A DNA stretch of 64,000 nt from Cauispirillum nitrogeniifigens (GCF_049800675.1 NZ_JBLOOT010000003.1:396557-460556), one strand, 5' to 3'. Shown: positions 1 to 11,001, numbered from the stretch's first letter. The notes: generated from the sequence alone by a model not told the origin. Program-made: numbers and translations.

Positions 1-2
1 AT

Positions 3-1253
3 CCCGACGTGCGGAACCATCCGGCGTCGCTGACCAAGATGATGACGCTGTACATGCTGTTCGAGGCGATGGAAAAGGGCAAGGCCAACCTCAAGACCCG
101 CCTGCCGGCCTCGGCCCGCGCCGCCGGCCAGCCGCCGACCAAGCTGGGGCTGAAGCCGGGCGACACCATCGCGGTCGAGGACGCCATCAAGGCGCTCGTC
201 ACCCGCTCCGCCAACGACGTGGCCGTGGTGGTCGCCGAGTTCATCGGCGGCACCGAGCCGGCCTTCGCGCAGATGATGACCAAGCGTGCCCAGCAGCTTG
301 GCATGGCCAACACCACCTTCCGCAACGCCTCGGGCCTTCCCGACAAGGCGCAGCTGTCCACCGCGCGCGACATGGCGACCTTGTCCATCGCCCTGCGCCG
401 CGATCATCCGCAGTACTATCACTTCTTCGGCATCAGTGCCTTCGAGTGGGGCGGCCGCACCATCCGCACCCATAACCACGTTCTGCGGCAGTACGACGGC
501 GCCGACGGCCTGAAGACCGGCTACGTCAACGCCTCGGGCTTCAATCTGGCGACGTCGGCGCAGCGCAACGGCCGCCGGCTGGTCGGCGTGGTGTTCGGCG
601 GCAAGACCGCCGGCTGGCGCGACCGCCACATGATGACCCTTCTGGACGACAGCTTCCAGCAGGTGACGGTGATGGCCAGCCTGCCGCCGCCGGGCCGCAA
701 GCCCGACCCGCTGCTGGCCAGCATCGCCGACAACGCCACCGACGCCCTGCCGCCCGATGACCCGGCCGATATCAACGCCGCCGTCCCGCCGGCCAAGCCG
801 GCCCCCGTGCAGCAGGCCGCCCTTGCGCCGGCTCCCGGCGCCGTCCCGGCCAAGCCCGCTCCGGCCACCACCGCCAGCCCGCCCCCTGCCAGCCCCACCG
901 CCGTCGCGCCCCTGACACCGCTGTTGACCCCGCCGCAGGCGACCACCCAGGTGCCCCGCTCCTGGGGCGTCCAGGTCGGCGCCTACACGGCCTTCACCTC
1001 GGCCAGCGAGCAGGCCGCCAAGGCCGCCCGCATGCTCCAGGCCACCGCCCCGGAGAGCAATGCCGCCGTCACGCCGCTCCAGGCGGAGGGCGGCCTGATC
1101 TACCGCGCCCGCGTCCTCGGCCTGCCCAGCGAGGCTGACGCCCGCGCCGCCTGTTCCAAGCTGCGCAGCCTGGAAACCCGCTGCGTGGTGGTGCCGCCGG
1201 GCGATGTCGACGTCGCCCTCATCCGGCTCAACACCGGAACCGCCACCCGCTGA
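3..1253 (+). CDS. D-alanyl-D-alanine carboxypeptidase with C-terminal SPOR domain (5' end outside window)
   Basis: This is a penicillin-binding D,D-carboxypeptidase of the DacA (peptidase S11) family, which trims the terminal D-Ala from peptidoglycan stem peptides in the periplasm. The reading frame is open to the left edge, so the signal peptide and true start lie upstream; the GTG at 9 is internal. Counted from that GTG, the catalytic SLTK (Ser7, Lys10), SAN (67-69) and KTG (169-171) motifs are all present. A Pro/Ala-rich linker (about 255-315) leads to a C-terminal SPOR domain (about 316-400), which in known proteins binds denuded glycan at division septa. Carboxypeptidase-SPOR fusions are common in Alphaproteobacteria. 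A hairpin follows 26 bases after the stop. Confidence 0.93.
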   Translation, partial: PDVRNHPASLTKMMTLYMLFEAMEKGKANLKTRLPASARAAGQPPTKLGLKPGDTIAVEDAIKALVTRSANDVAVVVAEFIGGTEPAFAQMMTKRAQQLGMANTTFRNASGLPDKAQLSTARDMATLSIALRRDHPQYYHFFGISAFEWGGRTIRTHNHVLRQYDGADGLKTGYVNASGFNLATSAQRNGRRLVGVVFGGKTAGWRDRHMMTLLDDSFQQVTVMASLPPPGRKPDPLLASIADNATDALPPDDPADINAAVPPAKPAPVQQAALAPAPGAVPAKPAPATTASPPPASPTAVAPLTPLLTPPQATTQVPRSWGVQVGAYTAFTSASEQAAKAARMLQATAPESNAAVTPLQAEGGLIYRARVLGLPSEADARAACSKLRSLETRCVVVPPGDVDVALIRLNTGTATR

Positions 1254-1278
1254 CAGCCCTCCCCATCGCCTTCCCCTC

Positions 1279-1311
1279 ATCGTCCCGCCCGGCCCTGCCT
1301 GGCGGGACGAT
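1279..1311 (+). terminator. Stem-loop after the carboxypeptidase
   Basis: Perfect 11-bp inverted repeat ATCGTCCCGCC (1279-1289) and GGCGGGACGAT (1301-1311) with an 11-base loop. It starts 26 bases after the carboxypeptidase stop. There is no T-run, so it is a likely transcript 3' end rather than a canonical intrinsic terminator. Confidence 0.5.
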
Positions 1312-1566
1312 GTGCATTCCCGTTCGCCGCAACCGAAAGCCGCCCTCCGAAAGGGCATCCCCCGGCCCTGCGTTCGCCGCGCCGCCACCCCGGAGTTTCA
1401 GCGTCCTATGCCCCCCCTGCCGGACCGGCGGGGCCCTGAAGACGTAGTCTTCCCCATCCGGCCGCCATCCCCTACCTCTCCATGGGTTCACCCCGACGCG
1501 TCCCCTGTGGCCCCTGGCTCCGCTGGTACAGTGGGGGCTGAAACAGAACCGTCATGAGAGGTTGGG
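1312..1566. other. Rest of the 313-base intergenic region
   Basis: Between the carboxypeptidase (stop 1253) and the membrane protein (start 1567) I see no supportable gene. Besides the hairpin at 1279-1311 there is a short dyad GAAGAC-GTA-GTCTTC at 1438-1452. The promoter for the next gene presumably lies here, but no convincing -35/-10 pair was found. Confidence 0.4.
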
Positions 1567-2304
1567 ATGATGGAAGGACAGTCGCCCCTGGCGCTTGCGA
1601 GGAAGCATTTGCGGGACTCCTGGAAGGTCACGGCGGTCGTCTGCGCCGCCGCCCTGGCGTGCCTGATGACGGCGGCCGTCGCCGCGCTGGCCCTGGGGAC
1701 GAACCTTTCCATATTCACCCGCGATCCCCTCGCCATTGCCGAGGCGCCGTTCTACCTGGGCTTCCTGTCCAGCCTCGGGGTCATGATCTGGACTGCCGGC
1801 GGCGCGCTGGCCCTGTTCGGCGGCCACGGCCGGCACGCCGGCACCCGCAAGGGCCGCTTCCTGGTGGCCGCCGGGTGGTTTTCGCTGGTGCTGGCCGCCG
1901 ACGACATGTTCATGCTGCACGACATCGCCCACGAACCCCTGGGCATCGACTTCAGCTATGTCTTTGGCGCCATCGGTCTGTTCGGCGTGTGGCGCTATCG
2001 CACCGTGATCCTGGGGCAGACCAACTTCCTGCTGTTCGCCCTGGCCTTCGGCGGCCTGGGCATGTCGGCGGGCATGGATGGCCTGACCCACAGCTTCGGC
2101 CTCGACCATCTTCCCGGCACCTCCTTCATCGAGGATGCCTTCAAGTTCATGGGCATCTGCCTGTGGACGACCTTCGCCTGGCAGGAGGCGGCGCGGGCGC
2201 TGATCGCCCTGCCTTACTCCACGGTGGTGCGCACTGGCGTCACCACTCCCGTCGAAACCGTCAGGCCGGCAGCGCCAGCCCGCAAGACTCCAGCACCGCT
2301 GTGA
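1567..2304 (+). CDS. Polytopic membrane protein of unknown function
   Basis: I do not recognise this 245-residue protein. It has about six hydrophobic segments (roughly 22-45, 62-84, 97-113, 127-145, 153-175 and a weaker one near 195-215), suggesting an inner-membrane protein. Short acidic or His-containing motifs (ADDMFMLHD near 110-120) sit beside the membrane segments and could bind metal, but that is speculation. The start at 1567 follows an AGAGG element; a second ATG is adjacent at 1570. Its 3' end overlaps the convergent phosphomannomutase gene by 44 bases. Confidence 0.75.
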   Translation: MMEGQSPLALARKHLRDSWKVTAVVCAAALACLMTAAVAALALGTNLSIFTRDPLAIAEAPFYLGFLSSLGVMIWTAGGALALFGGHGRHAGTRKGRFLVAAGWFSLVLAADDMFMLHDIAHEPLGIDFSYVFGAIGLFGVWRYRTVILGQTNFLLFALAFGGLGMSAGMDGLTHSFGLDHLPGTSFIEDAFKFMGICLWTTFAWQEAARALIALPYSTVVRTGVTTPVETVRPAAPARKTPAPL

Positions 2305-3646
2305 GCTGCCCCCGCACCCGGTCGAGGCCCGCCGCATCGGCGGCCTCGGCACGGGCCACCAGCACCGCCTGGGTATTGGAGGCACGCAGCAGCCACCAGC
2401 CGTCCGCCGTGCGCACCCGCACGCCATCGACTTCCGACATGTCGGCGCCCTGCGAGCGCAGCCGCGCCTTCACCCCCTCGATCACCGAGAACTTTTCCTC
2501 GTCCGGGCAGTCGAAGCGCAGTTCCGGGGTGTTGACCATGGCCGGCAGGCGCGCGGCGCGCTCGGCCAGGGTTTCGGGCAGCCGCGCCACCAGGCCCAGG
2601 AACCGCACCGCCGCGTAGAGGGCGTCATCAAAGCCGTAGTAGCGGTCGGCAAAGAAGATGTGGCCGCTCATCTCGCCGGCCAGGGGTGCGCCGGTCTCGG
2701 CCATCTTGGTCTTGATCAGCGAATGGCCGGTCTTCCACATCAGCGCCGCGCCGCCCAGGCGGGTGACTTCGTCGAACAGCATCTGGCTGGCCTTGACGTC
2801 GGCGATGATGGTGGCGCCGGGGCGGGCCTTCAGCACGTCCTCCGCCAGCAGGGCCAGGATCTGGTCGCCCCACAGGATACGCCCGGAGCCGTCGATCACC
2901 CCCAGGCGGTCGCCGTCGCCATCAAAGGCGATGCCCAGGTCGGCCTGCTCCGCCGCCACGGCGGCACGCAGCTGCTCCAGCGTCTCGGGCAGGGTCGGGT
3001 CGGGGTGGTGGGCCGGGAAGGTGCCGTCGATCACCTCGTTGAGCAGGACGTGGCGGCCCGGCAAGTGCCGCGTCACCTGCGCCATGGCCTCGCCGGCGGC
3101 GCCGTTGCCGGCGTCCCACACCACCGTCAGGGCACGGTCGCCGCCGTCCCAGTCCTGGGCCACGCGGGCGATGTAGCGCTCCAGCATCGGCTCGTCACGC
3201 ACGCTGCCCTGGCCCTTGGCCCAGGCCCCGGCGGAGGCGATGGTGCCCAGGCGCAGGATGTCGTCGCCGAAGAACGGCCTGCCGGCGCGCATGATCTTGA
3301 AGCCGTTGTGGGTCGGCGGGTTGTGCGATCCCGTCACCATGACGGCGGCATCCGCCCCCAGCAGCTTCTGCGCCAGGTACAACATCGGCGTCGGGCCGAG
3401 GCCGACGCGCACTACCTCCAGCCCGCAGTCGGCCAGTCCGGCGACCACCTGGGCCTCCATCGCCGGCGACGACAGGCGGCCGTCGCGGCCGACGCAGGCC
3501 AGCCGGCCGCCAGCCTCCACGGCGATAGTGCCCAGCGCCCGGCCGAGGGCATAGGCATCGGCCGGGTGGAGCGTCTCCCCGACGATGCCCCTCACGTCAT
3601 AGGCACGGAGAATGGACGGGTGGAAGGCGTGCGGGGCGTCGGTCAT
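2261..3646 (-). CDS. pgmG: Phosphomannomutase/phosphoglucomutase
   Basis: This is a 461-residue alpha-D-phosphohexomutase of the AlgC/PgmG type, which interconverts mannose or glucose 6-phosphate and 1-phosphate for nucleotide-sugar and exopolysaccharide synthesis. The phosphoserine loop TGSHNP has its catalytic Ser at 107, and the metal-binding DGDGDR loop is at 242-247. Length is typical of the family. It lies 11 bases downstream of pgm on the same strand, so the two are probably cotranscribed. An AAGGA element precedes the ATG at 3646. The symbol is chosen by resemblance to alphaproteobacterial PgmG; algC or manB are equally used names. Confidence 0.92.
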   Translation of the reverse strand: MTDAPHAFHPSILRAYDVRGIVGETLHPADAYALGRALGTIAVEAGGRLACVGRDGRLSSPAMEAQVVAGLADCGLEVVRVGLGPTPMLYLAQKLLGADAAVMVTGSHNPPTHNGFKIMRAGRPFFGDDILRLGTIASAGAWAKGQGSVRDEPMLERYIARVAQDWDGGDRALTVVWDAGNGAAGEAMAQVTRHLPGRHVLLNEVIDGTFPAHHPDPTLPETLEQLRAAVAAEQADLGIAFDGDGDRLGVIDGSGRILWGDQILALLAEDVLKARPGATIIADVKASQMLFDEVTRLGGAALMWKTGHSLIKTKMAETGAPLAGEMSGHIFFADRYYGFDDALYAAVRFLGLVARLPETLAERAARLPAMVNTPELRFDCPDEEKFSVIEGVKARLRSQGADMSEVDGVRVRTADGWWLLRASNTQAVLVARAEAADAAGLDRVRGQLTAVLESCGLALPA

Positions 3647-3657
3647 GGGCAGTCCTT

Positions 3658-5295
3658 CTAGGTAATGACGGTGGGCTCCGTCCGGCCGGTGCGCGGGGCG
3701 ATCTCCGCCACCTCGCCGGCGATGGCGATCAACGGGGCCAGCGCCTCCTGCGGGTCGATGGCGTGACGGGCCGGGTCAGGTTCGTATCTTTCCAGGTAAA
3801 CACGCAATGTGGCCCCCGATGTTCCCGTACCCGAAAGGCGGAAGACGATCCGCGATCCGTCGGTGAACATCAGCCGGATGCCCTGCCCGGTGGACACCGA
3901 GCCATCCACCGGGTCGGTGTAGGCGAAGTCGTCGCAGGCTTCCACCGTGTAGTCGCCATAGACCTTGCCCGCCAGTCCGGGGCCGATGGCCCGCAGGTGG
4001 GCGACCAGCCCGTTGGCGGCATCGCTGTCCACGCCTTCATAGTCGTGGCGGGAATAGACCGTGCGGCCGAAGCGCGCCCAGTGCTCGCGCACCAGCACGT
4101 CGATGGGCTTGCCGGTGGCGGCCACGACGTTGAGCCACATCAACACGGCCCACAGGCCATCCTTTTCGCGCACGTGGTCGGACCCGGTGCCGAAGCTTTC
4201 CTCGCCGCACAGGGTGGCCTTGCCGGCGTCGAGCAGGGTGCCGAAGAACTTCCACCCCGTCGGCGTCTCCCAGCACGGAATGCCCAGGGCGGCGGCGACG
4301 CGGTCGGGGGCGCGACTGGTCGGCATGGACCGCGCGATACCCTTGAGCCCGGCGGCATAGCCGGGGCAGACGGTGGCGTGCTCGCTCAGCACCGCCAGGC
4401 TGTCGGACGGCGTGACATAGAAATTGCGGCCGAGGATCATGTTGCGGTCGCCGTCGCCATCGGACGCCGCGCCCATGTCCGGGGCACCGGGGCCGAACAG
4501 TTCGGCGACCAGTTCCTTGGCATGCACCAGATTGGGGTCGGGGTGGTGGTGGCCGAAGTCTTCCAGCGGCGTGCCGTTGATCACCGTGCCGGCCGGGGCG
4601 CCGAGGCGGCGCTCCAGGATCTCGGTGGCGTAGGGGCCGGTCACGGCGCTCATGGCGTCGAAGCGCATGCGGAAGCCGCCGGCGAACAGGGCACGGATGG
4701 CGCCGAAGTCGAACAGCGTCTCCATCAGGTCGGCATAGTCCGCCACCGGATCGATGACCTGCACCGCCATGGCGCCGAGGCTGCTTTCCCCCACCGTGTC
4801 GAGGTCGATGTCGCCGGCCTCCAGGATGCGGTACTGGGTGATGGCCTTGGAGCGGGCGAAGATGGCTTCCGTCACCGCCTCGGGCGCGGGGCCGCCGGCA
4901 CCGATGTTGTACTTGATGCCGAAGTCTTCGTCGGGGCCGCCGGGGTTGTGACTGGCCGACAGGATGATGCCGCCGAACGCCTGGGCCTTGCGGATGACGC
5001 ACGACGCCGCCGGGGTCGACAGGATGCCGCCCCGGCCCACCAGCACGCGGCCGAAGCCGTTGGCGGCGGCCATCTTCAGGATGACCTGCACGGCAGGACG
5101 GTTGTAGTAGCGGCCGTCGCCCCCCAGCACCAGGGTCTTGCCGGCGAAGCCCTCCAGGCTGTCGAAGATCGACTGGACGAAGTTCTCCAGGTAGTGCGGC
5201 TGTGCGAACACCTTGACCTTCTTGCGCAGGCCCGACGTGCCCGGCTTCTGGCCGTCGAACGGCGTGGTGTCCACGGTGCGGATGGTGGCGGTCAT
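3658..5295 (-). CDS. pgm: Phosphoglucomutase (alpha-D-glucose phosphate-specific)
   Basis: This 545-residue protein is a PGM1-type phosphoglucomutase that interconverts glucose 6-phosphate and glucose 1-phosphate. The active-site loop SASHNPGG has its phosphoserine at 115, and a DGDGDR metal loop is present. It feeds glucose 1-phosphate to GalU, whose gene lies upstream on the same strand. A terminator with a T-rich tail separates galU from pgm, so pgm and pgmG probably form their own transcript. Having both a glucose-specific and a dual-specificity mutase side by side gives separate routes to UDP-glucose and GDP-mannose precursors; that division of labour is inference. Confidence 0.93.
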   Translation of the reverse strand: MTATIRTVDTTPFDGQKPGTSGLRKKVKVFAQPHYLENFVQSIFDSLEGFAGKTLVLGGDGRYYNRPAVQVILKMAAANGFGRVLVGRGGILSTPAASCVIRKAQAFGGIILSASHNPGGPDEDFGIKYNIGAGGPAPEAVTEAIFARSKAITQYRILEAGDIDLDTVGESSLGAMAVQVIDPVADYADLMETLFDFGAIRALFAGGFRMRFDAMSAVTGPYATEILERRLGAPAGTVINGTPLEDFGHHHPDPNLVHAKELVAELFGPGAPDMGAASDGDGDRNMILGRNFYVTPSDSLAVLSEHATVCPGYAAGLKGIARSMPTSRAPDRVAAALGIPCWETPTGWKFFGTLLDAGKATLCGEESFGTGSDHVREKDGLWAVLMWLNVVAATGKPIDVLVREHWARFGRTVYSRHDYEGVDSDAANGLVAHLRAIGPGLAGKVYGDYTVEACDDFAYTDPVDGSVSTGQGIRLMFTDGSRIVFRLSGTGTSGATLRVYLERYEPDPARHAIDPQEALAPLIAIAGEVAEIAPRTGRTEPTVIT

Positions 5296-5337
5296 GCTGA
5301 TGTTCCCCCTGGAAGGTGCCCCTGGAACAAATAAACA

Positions 5338-5369
5338 CTCCGGCCGGCCCCCGCAGGAGCCGGCCGGAG
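5338..5369 (-). terminator. Intrinsic terminator of galU
   Basis: Perfect 11-bp inverted repeat CTCCGGCCGGC (5338-5348) and GCCGGCCGGAG (5359-5369). Read on the minus strand it follows the galU stop at 5383 by 13 bases, and the stem is followed by the T-rich tail TGTTTATTTGTT. This is the layout of a Rho-independent terminator. Confidence 0.8.
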
Positions 5370-5382
5370 GACATGGTACGGC

Positions 5383-6261
5383 CTACAGGCGCGAGGCCAC
5401 TTCCTTGATGGCCTCGGCCGCCTTGCCGCGCAGGTCGCCGCGCGCCAGGGCGAAGCACATGTTGGCCTTCAGGAAGCCCACCTTGTCGCCGCAGTCGAAG
5501 CGCTCGCCCTGGAACCGCAGGCCGTGGAAGGGCACGTCCTTGATGGTGGCGTTCATGGCGTCGGTGAGCTGGATCTCGCCGCCGGAGCCCGGCTTGGTGC
5601 GCCCCAGCTCCTCCATGACCTTGCCGTCGAGGACGTAGCGGCCGATGATCGCCATGGTCGACGGGGCCTTGGCGGGATCGGGCTTTTCGACCAGGCCGCG
5701 CGCCTTGCACAGGGTGCCCGGCTCGCCGTCGAGGTCGAGGATGCCGTACTTGTTGGTCTGGTCGCGCGGCACTTCCTCGACCGCCACGACGTTGCCGCCG
5801 ACCTCGTTGTACGCCTCGATCAGCTGGCCGATGCAGGGCTTGTCCGACAGCACCAGGTCGTCGGGCAGGATGACGGCGAAGGGCTCGTCGCCGACGAAGG
5901 CGCGGGCGCACCACACCGCATGACCCAGGCCCAGCGGCTCCTGCTGGCGGGTGGCCAGGATGGTGCCGGGCTTGGGCAGGCCGCCCAGCAGCTCGTCCAG
6001 GGGTTCGTGCTTTCCGCGTTCGCGCAGCAGGGCTTCGAGTTCCGGCGCATGGTCGAAATGGTCGACCAGGATCGCCTTGCCGCGTCCGGTAACAAAGATG
6101 AAGTATTCGATACCAGCTTTCCTCGCCTCTTCCACCGCGTACTGAATCAGCGGCTTATCGACGACGGGCAGCATTTCCTTGGCGACCAGCTTGGTGGCGG
6201 GAAGGAAGCGCGTTCCCATGCCGGCGACGGGGAAGACGGCTTTGCGGACGGGTCGGTTCAT
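5383..6261 (-). CDS. galU: UTP--glucose-1-phosphate uridylyltransferase
   Basis: This 292-residue nucleotidyltransferase makes UDP-glucose from UTP and glucose 1-phosphate. The N-terminus KAVFPVAGMGTRFLPATK is the family's nucleotide-binding signature, and the segment around VDKPLIQYAVEEA is typical of GalU. The start was set at the ATG at 6261 because it begins this signature and is preceded by GAGGT with good spacing; a further open stretch upstream has no family similarity. It is followed by a clear terminator and lies near two phosphohexomutases, consistent with supply of sugar nucleotides for cell-surface polysaccharide. Confidence 0.95.
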   Translation of the reverse strand: MNRPVRKAVFPVAGMGTRFLPATKLVAKEMLPVVDKPLIQYAVEEARKAGIEYFIFVTGRGKAILVDHFDHAPELEALLRERGKHEPLDELLGGLPKPGTILATRQQEPLGLGHAVWCARAFVGDEPFAVILPDDLVLSDKPCIGQLIEAYNEVGGNVVAVEEVPRDQTNKYGILDLDGEPGTLCKARGLVEKPDPAKAPSTMAIIGRYVLDGKVMEELGRTKPGSGGEIQLTDAMNATIKDVPFHGLRFQGERFDCGDKVGFLKANMCFALARGDLRGKAAEAIKEVASRL

Positions 6262-6392
6262 GAAAACCTCTTGGGCGCTGAGACGGTTGGCTAAAGTGGC
6301 CCCAACCGGCGGAATCACGGAATTCCACGCTGACCTTGTGCCACGACGGCGACCGGCAGGCAACCAGTGCCTGAGCACCAGTCGGGCGGCGA

Positions 6393-7172
6393 CTACTTGC
6401 CCCCGCCAAGAAGAACGGCGCGGGCCTCGTTGAGCTTCGCGGCCATCCAGGTGGAGCCGCCCTGGTCGGGGTGCGCCCGCGCCATCAGGCGCCGGTAAGC
6501 CGCGCGGACGGCGTCGGCATCGGCCGTGTCGTCCAACCCCAGCACTTCCAATGCTTCCTCGCGCGTCATGGTTCCGGTGGAGGAAGCCTTACCTCCATGG
6601 CTCCCGCCGGCGGCGCGGTCGTCGTCGGCCCGCGTTCGCCAATCGGGGTAGGCACGATCCAGCCAGGCCTCCAGCAGCCGCACCGAGTCGCCGTCGTCGG
6701 CCACGGCGCGCAGCAGGTCCAGAGCCTGCCTCTCGCTCAGGTCGCGCAGACGGCGGCCGGCGAAGGGACCGTCGAGCACGCGGCCGTCCATGCCGCCGGT
6801 GGCGTGGTCGAGGGTCATCTCCAGGTGGCGGCTGGCCACCGTCGTTCCCCCCTGCCCCGCCGTGCCGTCGCCTTTGCCCCCCATGCCCCGGAACGGGTTG
6901 CCGCCCAGGCCGGCGAAGGCCCGCCGCGCCATCTGTCCGAACAGGAAAAGCCGCAGCAGCCGCCCCGCCCAGGGCACCATGGCGGCCACGGCCGCCAGCG
7001 CCCAGCCCAGGCGCCCGCTCACCAGCAGCCACAGGGCCAGAAGGGCGAGGAGCCCCAGGGCGACCCACTTGAGGACCCGCAGCACGACGCGCGGCGGCGT
7101 GTTGGCGAACCAGTTCAGCGCCAGCATCAGCCCGACGAGAAGGCCGAACCCGCCGATAAACGCATAGAGCAT
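6393..7172 (-). CDS. Membrane-anchored DnaJ-domain protein
   Basis: This 259-residue protein has hydrophobic segments at about 3-22, 31-52 and 55-78, a Gly-rich middle, and a C-terminal J-domain of about 55 residues. The J-domain keeps the HPD motif (His234-Pro235-Asp236) that stimulates DnaK ATPase. The middle region resembles the segment found ahead of the J-domain in other alphaproteobacterial membrane J-proteins. It probably recruits DnaK to the cytoplasmic membrane face; clients are unknown. It starts 18 bases after the VWA-like gene on the same strand, suggesting cotranscription. Confidence 0.85.
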   Translation of the reverse strand: MLYAFIGGFGLLVGLMLALNWFANTPPRVVLRVLKWVALGLLALLALWLLVSGRLGWALAAVAAMVPWAGRLLRLFLFGQMARRAFAGLGGNPFRGMGGKGDGTAGQGGTTVASRHLEMTLDHATGGMDGRVLDGPFAGRRLRDLSERQALDLLRAVADDGDSVRLLEAWLDRAYPDWRTRADDDRAAGGSHGGKASSTGTMTREEALEVLGLDDTADADAVRAAYRRLMARAHPDQGGSTWMAAKLNEARAVLLGGGK

Positions 7173-7190
7173 TGCCCCTCCCCTTCCCCC

Positions 7191-7928
7191 TCAGCCGCCG
7201 CGCAGATCCGGCAGCAGCAGCCGGGCCATGCCGCCTTCGCGCTCGGCCAGCCGCTGAAGCGCGCCGCGCCCGCCGGCGGCGAACACCGCCACCGCGCGCA
7301 GGAGCTGGCGCAACTGGTCGGGGCTGGACGCATCGAAGCGGCAGCAGGCGCCGCCGCTCAACCGGGCGACATGGGCGAACACCTCGCCGGCCTGGCTGTC
7401 GGCGCCCTCGTGGAACATGAAGACCGGCACGCCCAGCAGGCCCAGTTCGCCGGCCGCGCCGGTCACCGGGTCCAGGTCCTCCTCGAAGCAGTCGCCGACG
7501 AACACCAGCGCCCGCACCGGGGTCTTGCGCGCCTCGCGCCCGGCATGGCGCAGGACGCGTTCGATCTGCGTGAAGCCGGCCTGACAGTGGACCTTCATCA
7601 TGGCGCGCAGCAGGGCATCGGGATCCGTGACCCACGGGCTGGCGCGGAATTCCGACAGGCCGCGATAGAACGCCACCTGCATGGCCAAGCCGCCCAGCGC
7701 GGCGGCCTCCTGGAACATCTCGGCCTGGATGTGCATGGCGCGGTTCCACGTCGGCTGCCGCGACGCCGTGGCGTCGAGCGCGAACATCAGCCGCGCCGGC
7801 CCGGCGGCGCGATCAGGCGCGGCGGCCGGGAGGCGCTTGACCGTGTCGAGGAAACGATCAATCTCCGCCGACGACGACCGCGCCGCCGGCTGCGTCTGTC
7901 TGGCACGGTCCAAGGGCTTGCCGGACAT
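7191..7928 (-). CDS. von Willebrand factor A-like domain protein
   Basis: This 245-residue protein has a VWA-like fold. The segment MFALDATASRQPTW carries a MIDAS-like DxTxS (Asp52, Thr54, Ser56), and a later strand ALVFVGD matches the family's beta strand with a terminal acidic residue. No signal peptide is visible, so it is probably cytoplasmic. The ATG at 7928 was chosen over an upstream ATG at 8030 because GGGAGAG precedes it and the extra 34 residues look non-coding. It is paired with the downstream J-domain gene; the partnership suggests assembly or stress handling, but the function is unknown. Confidence 0.8.
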   Translation of the reverse strand: MSGKPLDRARQTQPAARSSSAEIDRFLDTVKRLPAAAPDRAAGPARLMFALDATASRQPTWNRAMHIQAEMFQEAAALGGLAMQVAFYRGLSEFRASPWVTDPDALLRAMMKVHCQAGFTQIERVLRHAGREARKTPVRALVFVGDCFEEDLDPVTGAAGELGLLGVPVFMFHEGADSQAGEVFAHVARLSGGACCRFDASSPDQLRQLLRAVAVFAAGGRGALQRLAEREGGMARLLLPDLRGG

Positions 7929-8111
7929 GCTCTCTCCCAGGTCGTTCCCCTCGAAGGAAGATAGGATGGAAGGGGGCGGCGTGCCAGTTGCCGTCGCCCG
8001 ATGCGCCCACGGCATTGCGAGAGAATGCACGCTGAAGCAGAGTACTCCTAGGCCATTCCCCTTCGTTTACAATCCATGCCTTGAAGGGAATATGCCGCAG
8101 GGGGTATATTT

Positions 8112-8465
8112 ATGACGGCAAGCAAGGCGCAGCGGCTGGCGGTCTTTCTGGAGAAGCTCGGGCAGGCACCTCCAGCCCGGTCGGCGGCCGAGGCGCGACA
8201 GCTCCTGGAAACGGTGCTGAACGCGGTCGAAGACACTTTGACCTCTATCCCGGCCGCCCCCGACCAATGGCAGACGGACGGCCGGATGTACGCGCCACGG
8301 GACGACAGCGCCCGCACGGTGCCCGGACGACCCGATGTGACACGATACCGGAACAGGAACCACAACACATGGATCGGGCAGAACGGCGCCATTCGCATCA
8401 GCAGGAGTGACGGAGCATGTCTACTGGACAAGCCGGGGCTGGATGGCCGCACGGTCGGGATCTAG
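8112..8465 (+). CDS. Small unknown protein, first gene of an HTH-containing pair
   Basis: I do not recognise this 117-residue protein. It has an N-terminal helical stretch (about 4-45) and a basic, Asn/Arg-rich C-terminal half (YRNRNHNTWIGQNG near 80-93). The ATG at 8112 follows AGGGGG. Upstream there is a possible promoter TTTACA-17-AATATG and an imperfect inverted repeat (ATTCCCCTTC near 8053-8062 and GAAGGGAAT near 8083-8091). Its 3' end overlaps the next gene by 49 bases in another frame. The arrangement of a small protein overlapping a Cro/CI-type regulator resembles toxin-antitoxin pairs with the toxin first, but no toxin fold is recognised here. Confidence 0.6.
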   Translation: MTASKAQRLAVFLEKLGQAPPARSAAEARQLLETVLNAVEDTLTSIPAAPDQWQTDGRMYAPRDDSARTVPGRPDVTRYRNRNHNTWIGQNGAIRISRSDGACLLDKPGLDGRTVGI

Positions 8466-8989
8466 CGCCCGAGATCGCCCGCCTCGCGGCACTTCTCGCC
8501 GACTCCCATCCAGGATCGCGCCTGGAGGTCGACGCCCCGGACGACCCGCAGGGGGAGTGGTGGCTTGACGTCACGATCGGCGCCTTCAGCACCGCCATCG
8601 CGTGGCGGCCCGCCCTGGGGTTCGGCCTGTACGGCGAGGATGACGCATACGGGACCGGGCCGGAGGAAATTTACCGCACGCCGGACATGGTGGCGGCACG
8701 GCTCGGCCAGATCCTGGCGCACTGGCGTCGGCAGGAGGACACCCGCCTCACCCTGAAGGATGCGCGGGCGCTGTCCGGCGCCTCACAGGTGGCGGTCGCC
8801 CACCGGCTGAGCATCAACCAGGGCGCGGTGTCCCGCCTGGAAAGCCGCAACGACGTCAAGATCAGCTCGCTGGCGGCCTATGTCAGCGCCCTGGGCGGGG
8901 AACTGGAACTGCGGGTGAAGTTCGACGGCTTCAGCGCGCCGCTCGCCATCGCCAAGGCGCCCGACCTGGACGCCGACGCGGGGGAGTAA
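8417..8989 (+). CDS. XRE-family helix-turn-helix protein (antitoxin-like)
   Basis: This 190-residue protein has an unfamiliar N-terminal domain (about 15-105, with EWWLDVTIG and GFGLYGEDDAYGTG) and a C-terminal Cro/CI-type helix-turn-helix (about 115-165, SGASQVAVAHRLSINQGAVSRLE). The HTH is like that of HigA-type antitoxins, ending in the common KISSLAAYVSALGG motif. The ATG at 8417 lies inside the upstream gene and is preceded by AGGAG, so the two are translationally linked. It probably binds its own promoter region near 8050-8110 and may neutralise the upstream product; this is inference from layout. Confidence 0.75.
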   Translation: MSTGQAGAGWPHGRDLAPEIARLAALLADSHPGSRLEVDAPDDPQGEWWLDVTIGAFSTAIAWRPALGFGLYGEDDAYGTGPEEIYRTPDMVAARLGQILAHWRRQEDTRLTLKDARALSGASQVAVAHRLSINQGAVSRLESRNDVKISSLAAYVSALGGELELRVKFDGFSAPLAIAKAPDLDADAGE

Positions 8990-9000
8990 CCCCCCCCCCC

Positions 9001-11001
<2,001 letters not shown>

